This document shows, piece after piece, positions 42,796 to 50,431 of a DNA stretch of 52,952 nt. This stretch comes from an uncultured Bacteroidales bacterium (GTDB lineage: Bacteria; Bacteroidota; Bacteroidia; Bacteroidales; P3), in the NCBI GenBank assembly GCA_905234695.1, contig CAJOHZ010000008.1, positions 41,786-94,737 of the forward strand, given 5' to 3'. A program made the position numbers and the translations under genes. Under the pieces are notes generated by a model, which ran no database searches, was not told where the DNA came from, and was given only the letters and a program-made list of their open reading frames with translations. Position 1 is the first letter of the stretch; the number at the start of each line of letters is the position of its first letter.

Positions 42796-44667
42796 ATGGA
42801 AAACAACAATAAAGGAAACAAGATGAACAAAATTGAAAAACTCCGTACTGCCGCCGAACAAGGCGACGTTAAGGCCCAACGTGAATTGGGCCTGCAATAT
42901 GATGAAGGCTTTGATGTCGAACAAGACTACAAAGAGGCAATGAAATGGTACCGTATGGCCGCAGAAGACAACGATGCAGATGCCCAATACTATTTGGGGT
43001 CTATGTACGAAGAAGGACACGGTGTCGAAGTCAACTATGCCGAAGCTGCACGTTGGTACCGTAAAGCGGCTGAACAAGGCGATGCCTCCGCACAAGAAAG
43101 CTTGGGCGAATTGTATTTGAGAGGAGAAGGAGTTGAACAGAGCGACACCGAAGCATTCTTATTATTCCAGAAAGCGGTCGAGCAAGATGACCCGATAGCT
43201 TGTTATCATCTTGGCCGGATGTATTATAAAGGTTGGGGTGTCAAGCAGGATTATGCAGAAGCACTACGACTGTTTCTCAAATCAGTAGAAGAACGTGATG
43301 GAGCGGTGGCAGATGTCAATGGTTGCACTTGCACCATCGGAAATATGTATTTTGACGGACTTGGAACAGAACAGAATTATGAAGAGGCGATGCGGTGGTA
43401 TCAGAAAACTGCCGACCGTAACGCAGATGCACAGTTTGGCATCGGTACAATATATTACGAAGGCCTCGGAGTGGAAGAAAACTATACAGAGGCAATGAAA
43501 TGGTTCAGAATGGCGGCAGAACAAGGGCACGCCACAGCCCAGTTTAATGTCGGCTATATGTACGATGAAGGACTGGGTGTTGAGATGGATTATGAAGAGG
43601 CGGCACGATGGTATCGTATGGCGGCAGAACAGGGCGACTCAGATGCCCAGTTCAACCTCGCAACGATGTATGCCAACGGCGACGGAGTGGAACTAAATAT
43701 GGATGAAGCCATCCGGTGGTTGCAGAAATCCGCCGACCAGGGCGACGAGGAAGCTAAAGAACAATTAAAAAGATTTCAAAACAACACCAGAAATAATACT
43801 ATGGAGGATATCGCACATTATAAAAAAAAGTTGGAAGCAAAGATGGAACTGATGAAGAACTGCCATTTACGTTATGGTTGTTCCTTACGGTTCGAATACG
43901 ACGATGAAGTCAATAGTCCTAATCAGGGCGAGTTTCTGGAATCATTGACAGAAGCACAGATTAAAGATGAACCCCTGCCATTAAGGCTGTTGTTATGGAA
44001 CTCGGTGTATTATCCCGCCAGCGGTCTTGACGGAGGTGTTATCAAGTATTGCAACACCCTCGGCAGAGATATGGGAATCCGCAGTTTTGTATATTGCGAC
44101 TACAACACGAATGAAGCAGAATTATGTGATAATGTTGCCGACCATTTCAGAGGCTACACCATCTTTGCTCACCGAAGCGTCAGCGTTGGGGAATTGGGTG
44201 TGAAGCGCTTGTCAATGGAGCCGATAGATGACAGGGCAAAAAACAAACACTTGACACCTGAAGGAGAACCGTTCTGCCACTGGTTCATTATGGAACGTGA
44301 TTCCGACTTCGGCGATGAACACGGTCCCAAGCGGTTCTCGTTACTCTTCTTGTGTTGCGAGGGTGTGACTGCCTATGTACAATTATATTCTCAAAATGAA
44401 ATTCTTCCCAAAGCTCTGGCCATCATTCAACCGGGCACGGGATTCGGTGGGAACTGGACGGATTTCAGGGACTATGACGCACCTTTATCCTTTGTGTTAA
44501 GACATATACCGTATATGCCTCGCTATATTTTCAATGGCGGTATGGGGAACTCCGAAGATGACTATACTCATCTCCCGTGGGACGAATATGCGATAGAGGA
44601 TAAAGTGGCCAACTACTATGGTCCCGGAGACGGCCGAATGGTGGTTTTCAAACGAGGACGTAGATAA
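42796..44667 (+). CDS. Sel1-repeat protein with unknown C-terminal module
   Basis: A 623-residue soluble protein. Residues 12-325 or so are eight complete Sel1 (TPR-like) repeats and part of a ninth, for example AEQGHATAQFNVGYMYDEG followed by EEAARWYRM. These form helical hairpin solenoids that bind partner proteins. From about residue 336 (MEDIAHYKKKLEAKMELMKN) a separate module of about 290 residues follows: RLLLWNSVYYPASGLDGGVI, SFVYCDYNTNEAELCDNV, GYTIFAHRSVSVGELGVK, MERDSDFGDEHGPKRFSLLF, QPGTGFGGNWTDFRDYD. This half looks globular and may belong to a conserved unnamed family; I give it no function. The last gene of block A, it is followed by the block B promoter. Confidence 0.85.
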   Translation: MENNNKGNKMNKIEKLRTAAEQGDVKAQRELGLQYDEGFDVEQDYKEAMKWYRMAAEDNDADAQYYLGSMYEEGHGVEVNYAEAARWYRKAAEQGDASAQESLGELYLRGEGVEQSDTEAFLLFQKAVEQDDPIACYHLGRMYYKGWGVKQDYAEALRLFLKSVEERDGAVADVNGCTCTIGNMYFDGLGTEQNYEEAMRWYQKTADRNADAQFGIGTIYYEGLGVEENYTEAMKWFRMAAEQGHATAQFNVGYMYDEGLGVEMDYEEAARWYRMAAEQGDSDAQFNLATMYANGDGVELNMDEAIRWLQKSADQGDEEAKEQLKRFQNNTRNNTMEDIAHYKKKLEAKMELMKNCHLRYGCSLRFEYDDEVNSPNQGEFLESLTEAQIKDEPLPLRLLLWNSVYYPASGLDGGVIKYCNTLGRDMGIRSFVYCDYNTNEAELCDNVADHFRGYTIFAHRSVSVGELGVKRLSMEPIDDRAKNKHLTPEGEPFCHWFIMERDSDFGDEHGPKRFSLLFLCCEGVTAYVQLYSQNEILPKALAIIQPGTGFGGNWTDFRDYDAPLSFVLRHIPYMPRYIFNGGMGNSEDDYTHLPWDEYAIEDKVANYYGPGDGRMVVFKRGRR

Positions 44668-44676
44668 AACTTGTGT

Positions 44677-44701
44677 GTTTCAGAAATAATTCGTAATTTT
44701 G
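44677..44701 (+). promoter_or_regulatory. Promoter/operator block 1 (before the OGG-like/PARG-HxlR operon)
   Basis: GTTTCAGAAATAAT (44677-44690), three bases, then TAATTTTG (44694-44701), a perfect TAnnTTTG -7 box, followed by CAA. The same block recurs at 52817-52841. It starts 10 bases after the Sel1 gene stop and 55 bases before the ATG at 44732. Confidence 0.65.
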
Positions 44702-44731
44702 CAAATTATTAGCAACTTAATCTACAATAAT

Positions 44732-45817
44732 ATGTGCAATTTCCCGGCTATACAGTATGACCCCAATTTTGAGGGCTTAAGAAATCAAAAAATCCCACAA
44801 AGCACCTATACTTATCTAAAGAAAAATGGAATTGTGGTGGACGACCATTTCATAGACGGAATTCCTAATATGAAGAAATTAGAAAAGTATATCAACAAGA
44901 AGATACAATCCTATAATGGTAATGATGATAATACCTTGTATGATATCTTTCGCTTAATTCATATTTGGGGAGGAGATTGGGGAAAAGTTGTTTTTTGGAA
45001 CAATATTCCGTTTGAAGAAAAATGGGAAAATGGTATTAAAAAACAGTATATTTTGTTGGTTAAAACGTGTATGGGGGTTACAGTCGATAAAGAAGCCCCA
45101 TTAAATATTAAAAAAAACAATATTGATACAGTATTTAATGCTGTACAAACGATAAAAGACAATGTGTGTGGGCTTGATGTTTCATTTATAACCAAACACA
45201 CAAGATTTTGGCTCCAAAAAAACAACAAAGAGAACCCATTGCCCATATTTGACAACATTATGGCTAAAGGGTTATTCAATAGTAAAGCTAAAATTACTCT
45301 ATTGAAACAATACTGGAATTGTATGATTTATAAGGCTCTGTCTTTGAATAATGGGATGTCTTTACTTGCTTTAGAACGACAGTTATTCAATTTTTTTAAC
45401 GATAAGAAGAGAGAAGATACAAAAGCTGTAGAAGGAGCGAGTGAAAAAGAACCGACATTACGGCAATGTGAGATTATTCTTCCTGACAAAAACAGAAACG
45501 ATAGACCTCTTAAATGGAAGTGGGTTACATTAAATGGAGAACCCTTCCTCCTTTTTGCCGCCGAACGGCCAAACGAATGTTATTTTTGCCAACTATGTTA
45601 TAAGTATGAGGACGATGTGGAAAAACGGAATAGTTTTGACATCAATACATTGTCTGATGTTCAAATGATACTTGAGAGATTTAATAAAGCGCATTGGTAT
45701 CCAAGAAATACACGGGCTCGGAAAACATATAAATATGTTAAGTATTCAGGAGATAATGCAAAGGCGGATGCAATAACCCTGTATGATGACATTCTATCTT
45801 TCATTGAGAAGCTATGA
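44732..45817 (+). CDS. OGG-fold-like protein (DNA glycosylase-related?)
   Basis: A 361-residue soluble protein, start chosen at the ATG at 44732 (MCNFPAIQYDPNF) because it follows the -7 box with a normal leader. Residues about 70-215 resemble the OGG-fold/HhH-GPD-related family of uncharacterised bacterial proteins: YDIFRLIHIWGGDWGKVVF, then VSFITKHTRFW and PLPIFDNIMAKGLF. Lys155 and Asp174 are 19 residues apart, the same spacing as the catalytic Lys and Asp of OGG1, but I see no hairpin-GPG motif. The C-terminal part (LKWKWVTLNGEPFLLFAAER, YFCQLCYKYEDDVEK) is unknown. Its stop overlaps the next start (ATGA), so the two proteins are made together. Assignment is tentative. Confidence 0.55.
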   Translation: MCNFPAIQYDPNFEGLRNQKIPQSTYTYLKKNGIVVDDHFIDGIPNMKKLEKYINKKIQSYNGNDDNTLYDIFRLIHIWGGDWGKVVFWNNIPFEEKWENGIKKQYILLVKTCMGVTVDKEAPLNIKKNNIDTVFNAVQTIKDNVCGLDVSFITKHTRFWLQKNNKENPLPIFDNIMAKGLFNSKAKITLLKQYWNCMIYKALSLNNGMSLLALERQLFNFFNDKKREDTKAVEGASEKEPTLRQCEIILPDKNRNDRPLKWKWVTLNGEPFLLFAAERPNECYFCQLCYKYEDDVEKRNSFDINTLSDVQMILERFNKAHWYPRNTRARKTYKYVKYSGDNAKADAITLYDDILSFIEKL

Positions 45818-47286
45818 TAGATACAATTTTAGAACATACAACAAAAGAGAATCCTGACTGGAACAGTTCGGAATGGCTCAAATCCTTTGAGGAAGGTAAG
45901 GCTCGGAAAAATCCGAAAAAAGAGAGGGCGACCGTATTCGACTCAACTGTCCAAATCGTCATAAAGGGTGAATATGTTACAGAAAATGGTAATGTTGTTC
46001 GATTAAATAAGCGTCGTAATAAAAATGCTGTGTGTGGGAGTGTGTTTTATGACAGCGAATTGGAGCGGATTGAGTTAGATGCAAAATACAACACCATAGT
46101 ATCCGATGTAACTGGAGATTGTTTGGCATTTGCCAAAGCACAATATAAAAATGATTCGACAGATGATTTGTGTATAATTACATTGGTCAATGAAAAAGCA
46201 CCAGGAAGACACGTCGTTGATGGATATAATTCCCCAACGGAATATATCTTACGATGCTCCGATTATTACAGGTGTCTTTTTCAATATTACGCCTCACCAT
46301 TCCCAGAAAAATACGGCATTCAGCCACATACGACCAAACAATATCCGCTCAATCCACAGTACGGAGGGGTTTTCTCTCACGGCGTCACAGTATTTCGCAA
46401 GGAAGAAAGTCAAGGGTATGCTTTTTGTGTAAAGCCGTGGAAAACTAATATCGTGGCAATGCCTACGCCAATATCCAAACTACGAATAAGGAAGTTGCCC
46501 AAAGACAGTTATGTGTTGGTAAATGGAGATTGGAAAAAATATAATGAGGATGAGGAAAAAGAGAAGTCAACCAATGCACTTAAAGATAGTATTCGTACTG
46601 CATTAAGAATCGCATATGCCAATAATCAACGTCGCCTTATTTTTGTACCAATAAGAAGAACCATTCATAACTTAATCTTGAAGGTTTTGGGCGAACCTGA
46701 ATTCTCTAACGCCTTCCGAGAGATTTACTTTGTCTATAAAGTCAAAGAGCCGTCCATCAACAAACGAGCAGCAAAAGAATCATTGCTAAACATTCAGAAT
46801 ATCATTGACGAATTCGCCGTTTCCTCAACCGATTATAATTTCCTGGGCGAAGAGGCGTTAAAGAAGAAGTATAAGAACAATTATTTGTCCATACAAGAAC
46901 TAATGGAACGGTATTGTGATAAATGGTCGCTATCTGTTCTATTTGCATTAGAGAATACTGACCAAATACCGATGAGTTATGGTGCAATAAAAAAGAGCAC
47001 CAATCTTTCGGCAGACAAAATGCTCTCACGTGCCTTATTGACTTTGGAGGAAGACGGGATGATAAACAAGGACGATTCAAATCTGGCCAGACCCAAGTAC
47101 ACCCTGAGCAAACAAGGGCTGTCGTTGCTTAACATATTGCATTCTTTTGGAAACTGGATTGAAGAAAACAATCACTCCATTAAGGCATCTCGTATGGAGT
47201 TTTACGAAAGACAGAAGGTTCGGCAAAAGATTAAGCAAAAAGCCAAACGACAGAAGAACAAAAAAGCTGGTGCGTTTCTAAAATAG
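45814..47286 (+). CDS. PARG-like (DUF2263-type) domain fused to HxlR-type winged helix
   Basis: A 490-residue protein. Residues about 40-310 follow the microbial poly(ADP-ribose) glycohydrolase layout: VFDSTVQIV, IITLVNEKAPGRHVVDGYNS, PTEYILRCSDYYRCL, YPLNPQYGGVFSHGVTVFR, WKTNIVAMPTP, IRTALRIAYANNQRRLIFVP, FREIYFVYK. The GGG of the family is GRH here (131-133) and QEE is PTE (141-143), so only the second, catalytic Glu (E143) remains. The GCGAFGNP loop is replaced by PIRRTIHNLI. Residues 365-451 are an HxlR winged helix (MERYCDKWSLSVLFALENTD, GAIKKSTNLSADKMLSRALL, LEEDGMINKDD, YTLSKQGLSLL, FGNWIEEN). The tail is very basic. Likely an ADP-ribose-related ligand sensor that binds DNA. Confidence 0.72.
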   Translation: MIDTILEHTTKENPDWNSSEWLKSFEEGKARKNPKKERATVFDSTVQIVIKGEYVTENGNVVRLNKRRNKNAVCGSVFYDSELERIELDAKYNTIVSDVTGDCLAFAKAQYKNDSTDDLCIITLVNEKAPGRHVVDGYNSPTEYILRCSDYYRCLFQYYASPFPEKYGIQPHTTKQYPLNPQYGGVFSHGVTVFRKEESQGYAFCVKPWKTNIVAMPTPISKLRIRKLPKDSYVLVNGDWKKYNEDEEKEKSTNALKDSIRTALRIAYANNQRRLIFVPIRRTIHNLILKVLGEPEFSNAFREIYFVYKVKEPSINKRAAKESLLNIQNIIDEFAVSSTDYNFLGEEALKKKYKNNYLSIQELMERYCDKWSLSVLFALENTDQIPMSYGAIKKSTNLSADKMLSRALLTLEEDGMINKDDSNLARPKYTLSKQGLSLLNILHSFGNWIEENNHSIKASRMEFYERQKVRQKIKQKAKRQKNKKAGAFLK

Positions 47287-47320
47287 TCCAGTAAAACATT
47301 CATTTTGACATATATCATAT

Positions 47321-47350
47321 AAGGAGCAACTGAATGTTACTCCTTTTTTT
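47321..47350 (+). terminator. Terminator of the PARG-HxlR operon
   Basis: AAGGAGCAAC (47321-47330) pairs with GTTACTCCTT (one mismatch, 5-base loop), followed by a run of T. It separates block B from block C; the shared 22-bp element begins 4 bases later. Confidence 0.75.
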
Positions 47351-47353
47351 GGT

Positions 47354-47375
47354 AATGCTTTCTATTTGAAAGTAT
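47354..47375 (+). promoter_or_regulatory. Shared 22-bp element, copy B (before block 47471-52786)
   Basis: AATGCTTTC and TTTGAAAGTAT separated by two bases, differing from copy A only in those two central bases. It ends 95 bases before the ATG at 47471. The TTTG is followed 20 bases later by TATATCAT, an imperfect -7 box. Confidence 0.65.
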
Positions 47376-47470
47376 AGCTATCCTGTTGTATATCATTTTG
47401 TTTTGTGATATTTCAATTATTCTCACTCTTAAAACATATTTTCGAGAAGTCTTTTATAAATTTTTTATTT

Positions 47471-47731
47471 ATGAGTAAGTTTTATAGTATGAAGAAAGTC
47501 GATTCCAGAGTGGAATTCGACTCGTTGAACTGTGCTTCAAAGAAGTACTGGAACGGTGATTCCGTTTGGGCAGAAATGAAGTTCTGTAATGGAACTTGCT
47601 ATTATTTCATCTGCGTCAAAGGTGAAAAAATGCAGAAACTTGCCGTCAAGATGGTTCGTCAGTATGTGATGACTGACGAAAGTTGTGTTTGGGACACCCA
47701 AGTTTCAAAGGGTAAAAAATCCCGCTTTTAA
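47471..47731 (+). CDS. Small hypothetical protein, first gene of the sigma-factor block
   Basis: An 86-residue protein starting MSKFYSMKKVDSRVEFDSLN and containing CASKKYWNGDSVWAEMKFCN and GTCYYFICVKGEKMQKLAVK. It is likely a small beta-rich fold with five cysteines. Not recognised. It lies between the shared 22-bp element and the AAA+ ATPase gene, so it is probably the first product of that operon. Confidence 0.65.
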   Translation: MSKFYSMKKVDSRVEFDSLNCASKKYWNGDSVWAEMKFCNGTCYYFICVKGEKMQKLAVKMVRQYVMTDESCVWDTQVSKGKKSRF

Positions 47732-47827
47732 GAATAAAAGAAAAATCCGTTGTCGGAACTGTTTATCGGTTCCGGCAACGGTCAAACATATTACCATATA
47801 ATTAGAGAACCATTAAACTATAATAAA

Positions 47828-49552
47828 ATGAGCATAAGGACAAAGAAAAACGACGACATCGCCAACATCGAACCCTTAATCAAGGTGGAAGCCGACCGCA
47901 ACGCACACAGATGTGATACCCTGCTCGAAGCCTTGCAGGATGTGTTGGAGGCCAGCAAAGACAGTCAGTTCTGTAAACACCTCTACCGTAACGAGGAATG
48001 GGCGAGCTACGCTTTCGACTATCTGAACAATCGTCTTGCTCTAACCGATGAGCAAATTATTCTCCTCGCTGTCATTCTGGAAGAAGGAATGGATGGTTCC
48101 GTCTCTATAAGAGACATCAGCGAACATATTAAATGTAGCCGTATTGAGGTGCTACAACATTCCTCCGAATTGGATATTCTTATAGAGAAAGGTTTTATTT
48201 ATTCGGATGGCCGAAATAATTATTGTGTGGAAGACGATGCACTTAAGGTTATCAGAAAAAATGAGGTTTATGAAAACAAGTCTGAATTATTTGAGACTGA
48301 CGATGATTTGTTTCTTGAACTCAACCGCCTGCACACTATGGCGAGTGACCATATGATTACCTCGTATGAATTAAACAGAAAGGTAAAGTCAATTATAGAG
48401 CACAACTATGAATTGTCCATAGCAAGAGCTTATACACGCTATATGAACCAACTTGACGATGCAGAATTTCGTTTTTTAGTTGCAGCAAGTCTGTGTTGGC
48501 TTGTGTTCGACGATACCATCACAATGAACAGTTGTCGTTTTGTCTTTGACAATACTCGTATGGGGCGCTTGCTCGGCAACAACCTGTGCAAGGGAACCTC
48601 AAAATTGAATACACTTGGATTGGTGGAATGTGTGAATAATAGTGGTATCGCTATGAGAAATGAATATTGCCTCACAGAAAAAGCAAAACATAGTATCAGT
48701 GAGGAATGGGCCAGAGTGAAGAATGAAGCATTGGATTGTGCCAACTTGATACAGGCGACAAAGATTGCCCATAAAAAACTGTTTTACAATGAAAAAGAAG
48801 ACGGTGAAATAAAAGAACTCCGGTCATTGATGTATGAAAGCAATCTAAAGAACATTATGCGCAGATTGAAAGCGAGAAATCTCCGTTGTGGTTTCACTTG
48901 TCTCTTCTATGGTGCCCCAGGAACGGGGAAGACTGAAACGGTCTATCAGTTGGCCAAGCAGACTGGTCGAGACATTTTTGTGGTTGATGTCAGTCAGCTT
49001 CGCAGTAAATGGGTTGGTGAAAGTGAAAAGAATATAAAGGCAATCTTTGACGATTATCGTATTCTGTGTGAAAAACAGAAGAAGAAACCCATTCTGTTCC
49101 TCAACGAGGCCGATTCCATCATCTGCAAACGAATGGAAGGTGCGGAGCGTTCTGTGGATAAGAGCGAGAACACTATTCAAAACATTATATTGCAGGAGAT
49201 GGAATCGTTGGATGGTATTCTGATTGCTACCACCAATCTCGCCAACAATATGGATTCCGCCTTCGAGCGTCGTTTCCTCTATAAGGTAGAGTTCGAGAAG
49301 CCTGACACCGAGGTTCGTGCAAAGATTTGGAAAAGTATGCTGCCTTCATTGAACAAGGACGATGCCACTGTTCTGTCGGAGCGATTTCCCCGGTTCGCTG
49401 GTGGACAGATTGAGAATATCACTCGGAAGGTCACTGTGGACGAGGTTCTTCGTGGTGCGGTAACGAAACTGGAGGATATTGTCAGCCTCTGCGAGCACGA
49501 GACCATTGGGGACGAGAAGTCACAAAAGACCATCGGGTTTCAAAGAAGATAA
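47828..49552 (+). CDS. AAA+ ATPase with N-terminal winged-helix domains
   Basis: A 574-residue protein from the ATG at 47828; a TTG further upstream is unlikely. Residues about 75-125 form a winged helix (SIRDISEHIKCSRIEVLQHS, SELDILIEKGFIYSDG), and 210-290 look like a second one (GRLLGNNLCKGTSKLNTLGL). The AAA+ domain has Walker A GAPGTGKT (362-369), a pore-loop-like SKWVGESE (393-400), Walker B PILFLNEADS with Asn-Glu instead of the usual Asp-Glu, sensor 1 TTN (468-470), and arginine fingers in ERRF (R481/R482). The KWVGESE loop is typical of Cdc48/spastin/FtsH-like unfoldases, so it may remodel or unfold a partner. The sigma factor gene starts 19 bases downstream, a natural candidate partner. 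Confidence 0.85.
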   Translation: MSIRTKKNDDIANIEPLIKVEADRNAHRCDTLLEALQDVLEASKDSQFCKHLYRNEEWASYAFDYLNNRLALTDEQIILLAVILEEGMDGSVSIRDISEHIKCSRIEVLQHSSELDILIEKGFIYSDGRNNYCVEDDALKVIRKNEVYENKSELFETDDDLFLELNRLHTMASDHMITSYELNRKVKSIIEHNYELSIARAYTRYMNQLDDAEFRFLVAASLCWLVFDDTITMNSCRFVFDNTRMGRLLGNNLCKGTSKLNTLGLVECVNNSGIAMRNEYCLTEKAKHSISEEWARVKNEALDCANLIQATKIAHKKLFYNEKEDGEIKELRSLMYESNLKNIMRRLKARNLRCGFTCLFYGAPGTGKTETVYQLAKQTGRDIFVVDVSQLRSKWVGESEKNIKAIFDDYRILCEKQKKKPILFLNEADSIICKRMEGAERSVDKSENTIQNIILQEMESLDGILIATTNLANNMDSAFERRFLYKVEFEKPDTEVRAKIWKSMLPSLNKDDATVLSERFPRFAGGQIENITRKVTVDEVLRGAVTKLEDIVSLCEHETIGDEKSQKTIGFQRR

Positions 49553-49571
49553 AAAACTAAAACATATATAA

Positions 49572-50429
49572 ATGAAAAATTTACAAATCAAATCACGAAT
49601 CACACCTCGTAAATCCAAAACCCTCGACACCTATCTTCGGGACATCGCCCAGCTGCCGTTGCTCACGCTCCAAGAGGAGTTTGAGCTGGCACAACGTATC
49701 CACTCTGGTGACGAGCGGGCTTTGGAAAGAATGGTACAAGGCAATCTGCGTTTCGTGGTATCAGTGGCCAAGAACTACCAGAATATGGGTCTGGACTTGG
49801 AGGACCTGATAAGTGCCGGTAATATGGGGTTGGTGACAGCTGCCAAGCGTTTTGATGAAACCAGAGGTTTCAAGTTCTGTTCCTATGCCGTATGGTGGAT
49901 TCGACAGTCGATACTTCAAGCCATCTCGAAAGATGGTCGCACGGTGTCGCTCCCTGCCAACCAACTATCCCTTCTTTCCAAGATGGGGCAAGAGGCTTCT
50001 CGGCTGGAACAGGAACTGCATCGAACCCCTACGGCGGAAGAGGTGACGGAGAGGCTTGAAGCCAACGAAGAACACGTCCGTTGGCTGCCACACACCTCCG
50101 AGCGACCCGTTTCCCTCGATGCTCCCGTGCTGGGAGATGAGGGGAGTATGAGAATTGACACCATCGCCGACAAATCCTCTCGGACTGATGAGGCATTGAT
50201 GTCCGAATCGCTCCGTACCGAAATAAACAACGCACTAACCATTCTTCCACAGAACGAACAAAACATCATCAGAATGTCATTTGGTATCGGACAACCCCAC
50301 CCTTATAGTATGGACGAGATTGCTATGAAGATGAATCTGACACGGGAACGTGTAAGACAAATCCAAGTCAAAGCCCTCACAAGGTTAAGACGCAGTTCAA
50401 ACAGAGAAACCCTTAAAATGTATCTTTAA
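49572..50429 (+). CDS. RpoD-like sigma-70 factor on the island
   Basis: A 285-residue sigma-70 family factor of the short RpoD type used by Bacteroidota. Regions in order: 1.2 (LDTYLRDIAQLPLLTLQEEF), 2.1-2.4 (NLRFVVSVAKNYQNMGLDLE, AAKRFDETRGFKFCSYAVWW, IRQSILQAI), 3 (LPANQLSLLSKMGQEASRLE), 4.1-4.2 (QNEQNIIRMSFGIG, MDEIAMKMNLTRERVRQIQV). All core and promoter-contact regions are present, so it should be functional. It is clearly divergent from what I know of the housekeeping factor of this phylum, for instance KDGRTVSLPANQLSLL where the housekeeping protein has EQSRIVRLPLNQVGSL. A sigma factor between an AAA+ ATPase and an effector-like gene (2-base gap after it) suggests the island controls its own transcription. 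Confidence 0.92.
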   Translation: MKNLQIKSRITPRKSKTLDTYLRDIAQLPLLTLQEEFELAQRIHSGDERALERMVQGNLRFVVSVAKNYQNMGLDLEDLISAGNMGLVTAAKRFDETRGFKFCSYAVWWIRQSILQAISKDGRTVSLPANQLSLLSKMGQEASRLEQELHRTPTAEEVTERLEANEEHVRWLPHTSERPVSLDAPVLGDEGSMRIDTIADKSSRTDEALMSESLRTEINNALTILPQNEQNIIRMSFGIGQPHPYSMDEIAMKMNLTRERVRQIQVKALTRLRRSSNRETLKMYL

Positions 50430-50431
50430 TT

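Noticed and set aside
47750..47827. Upstream TTG start for the AAA+ protein
   Set aside because: The extra 26 residues are not protein-like for this family and the ATG at 47828 gives a normal charged N-terminus.
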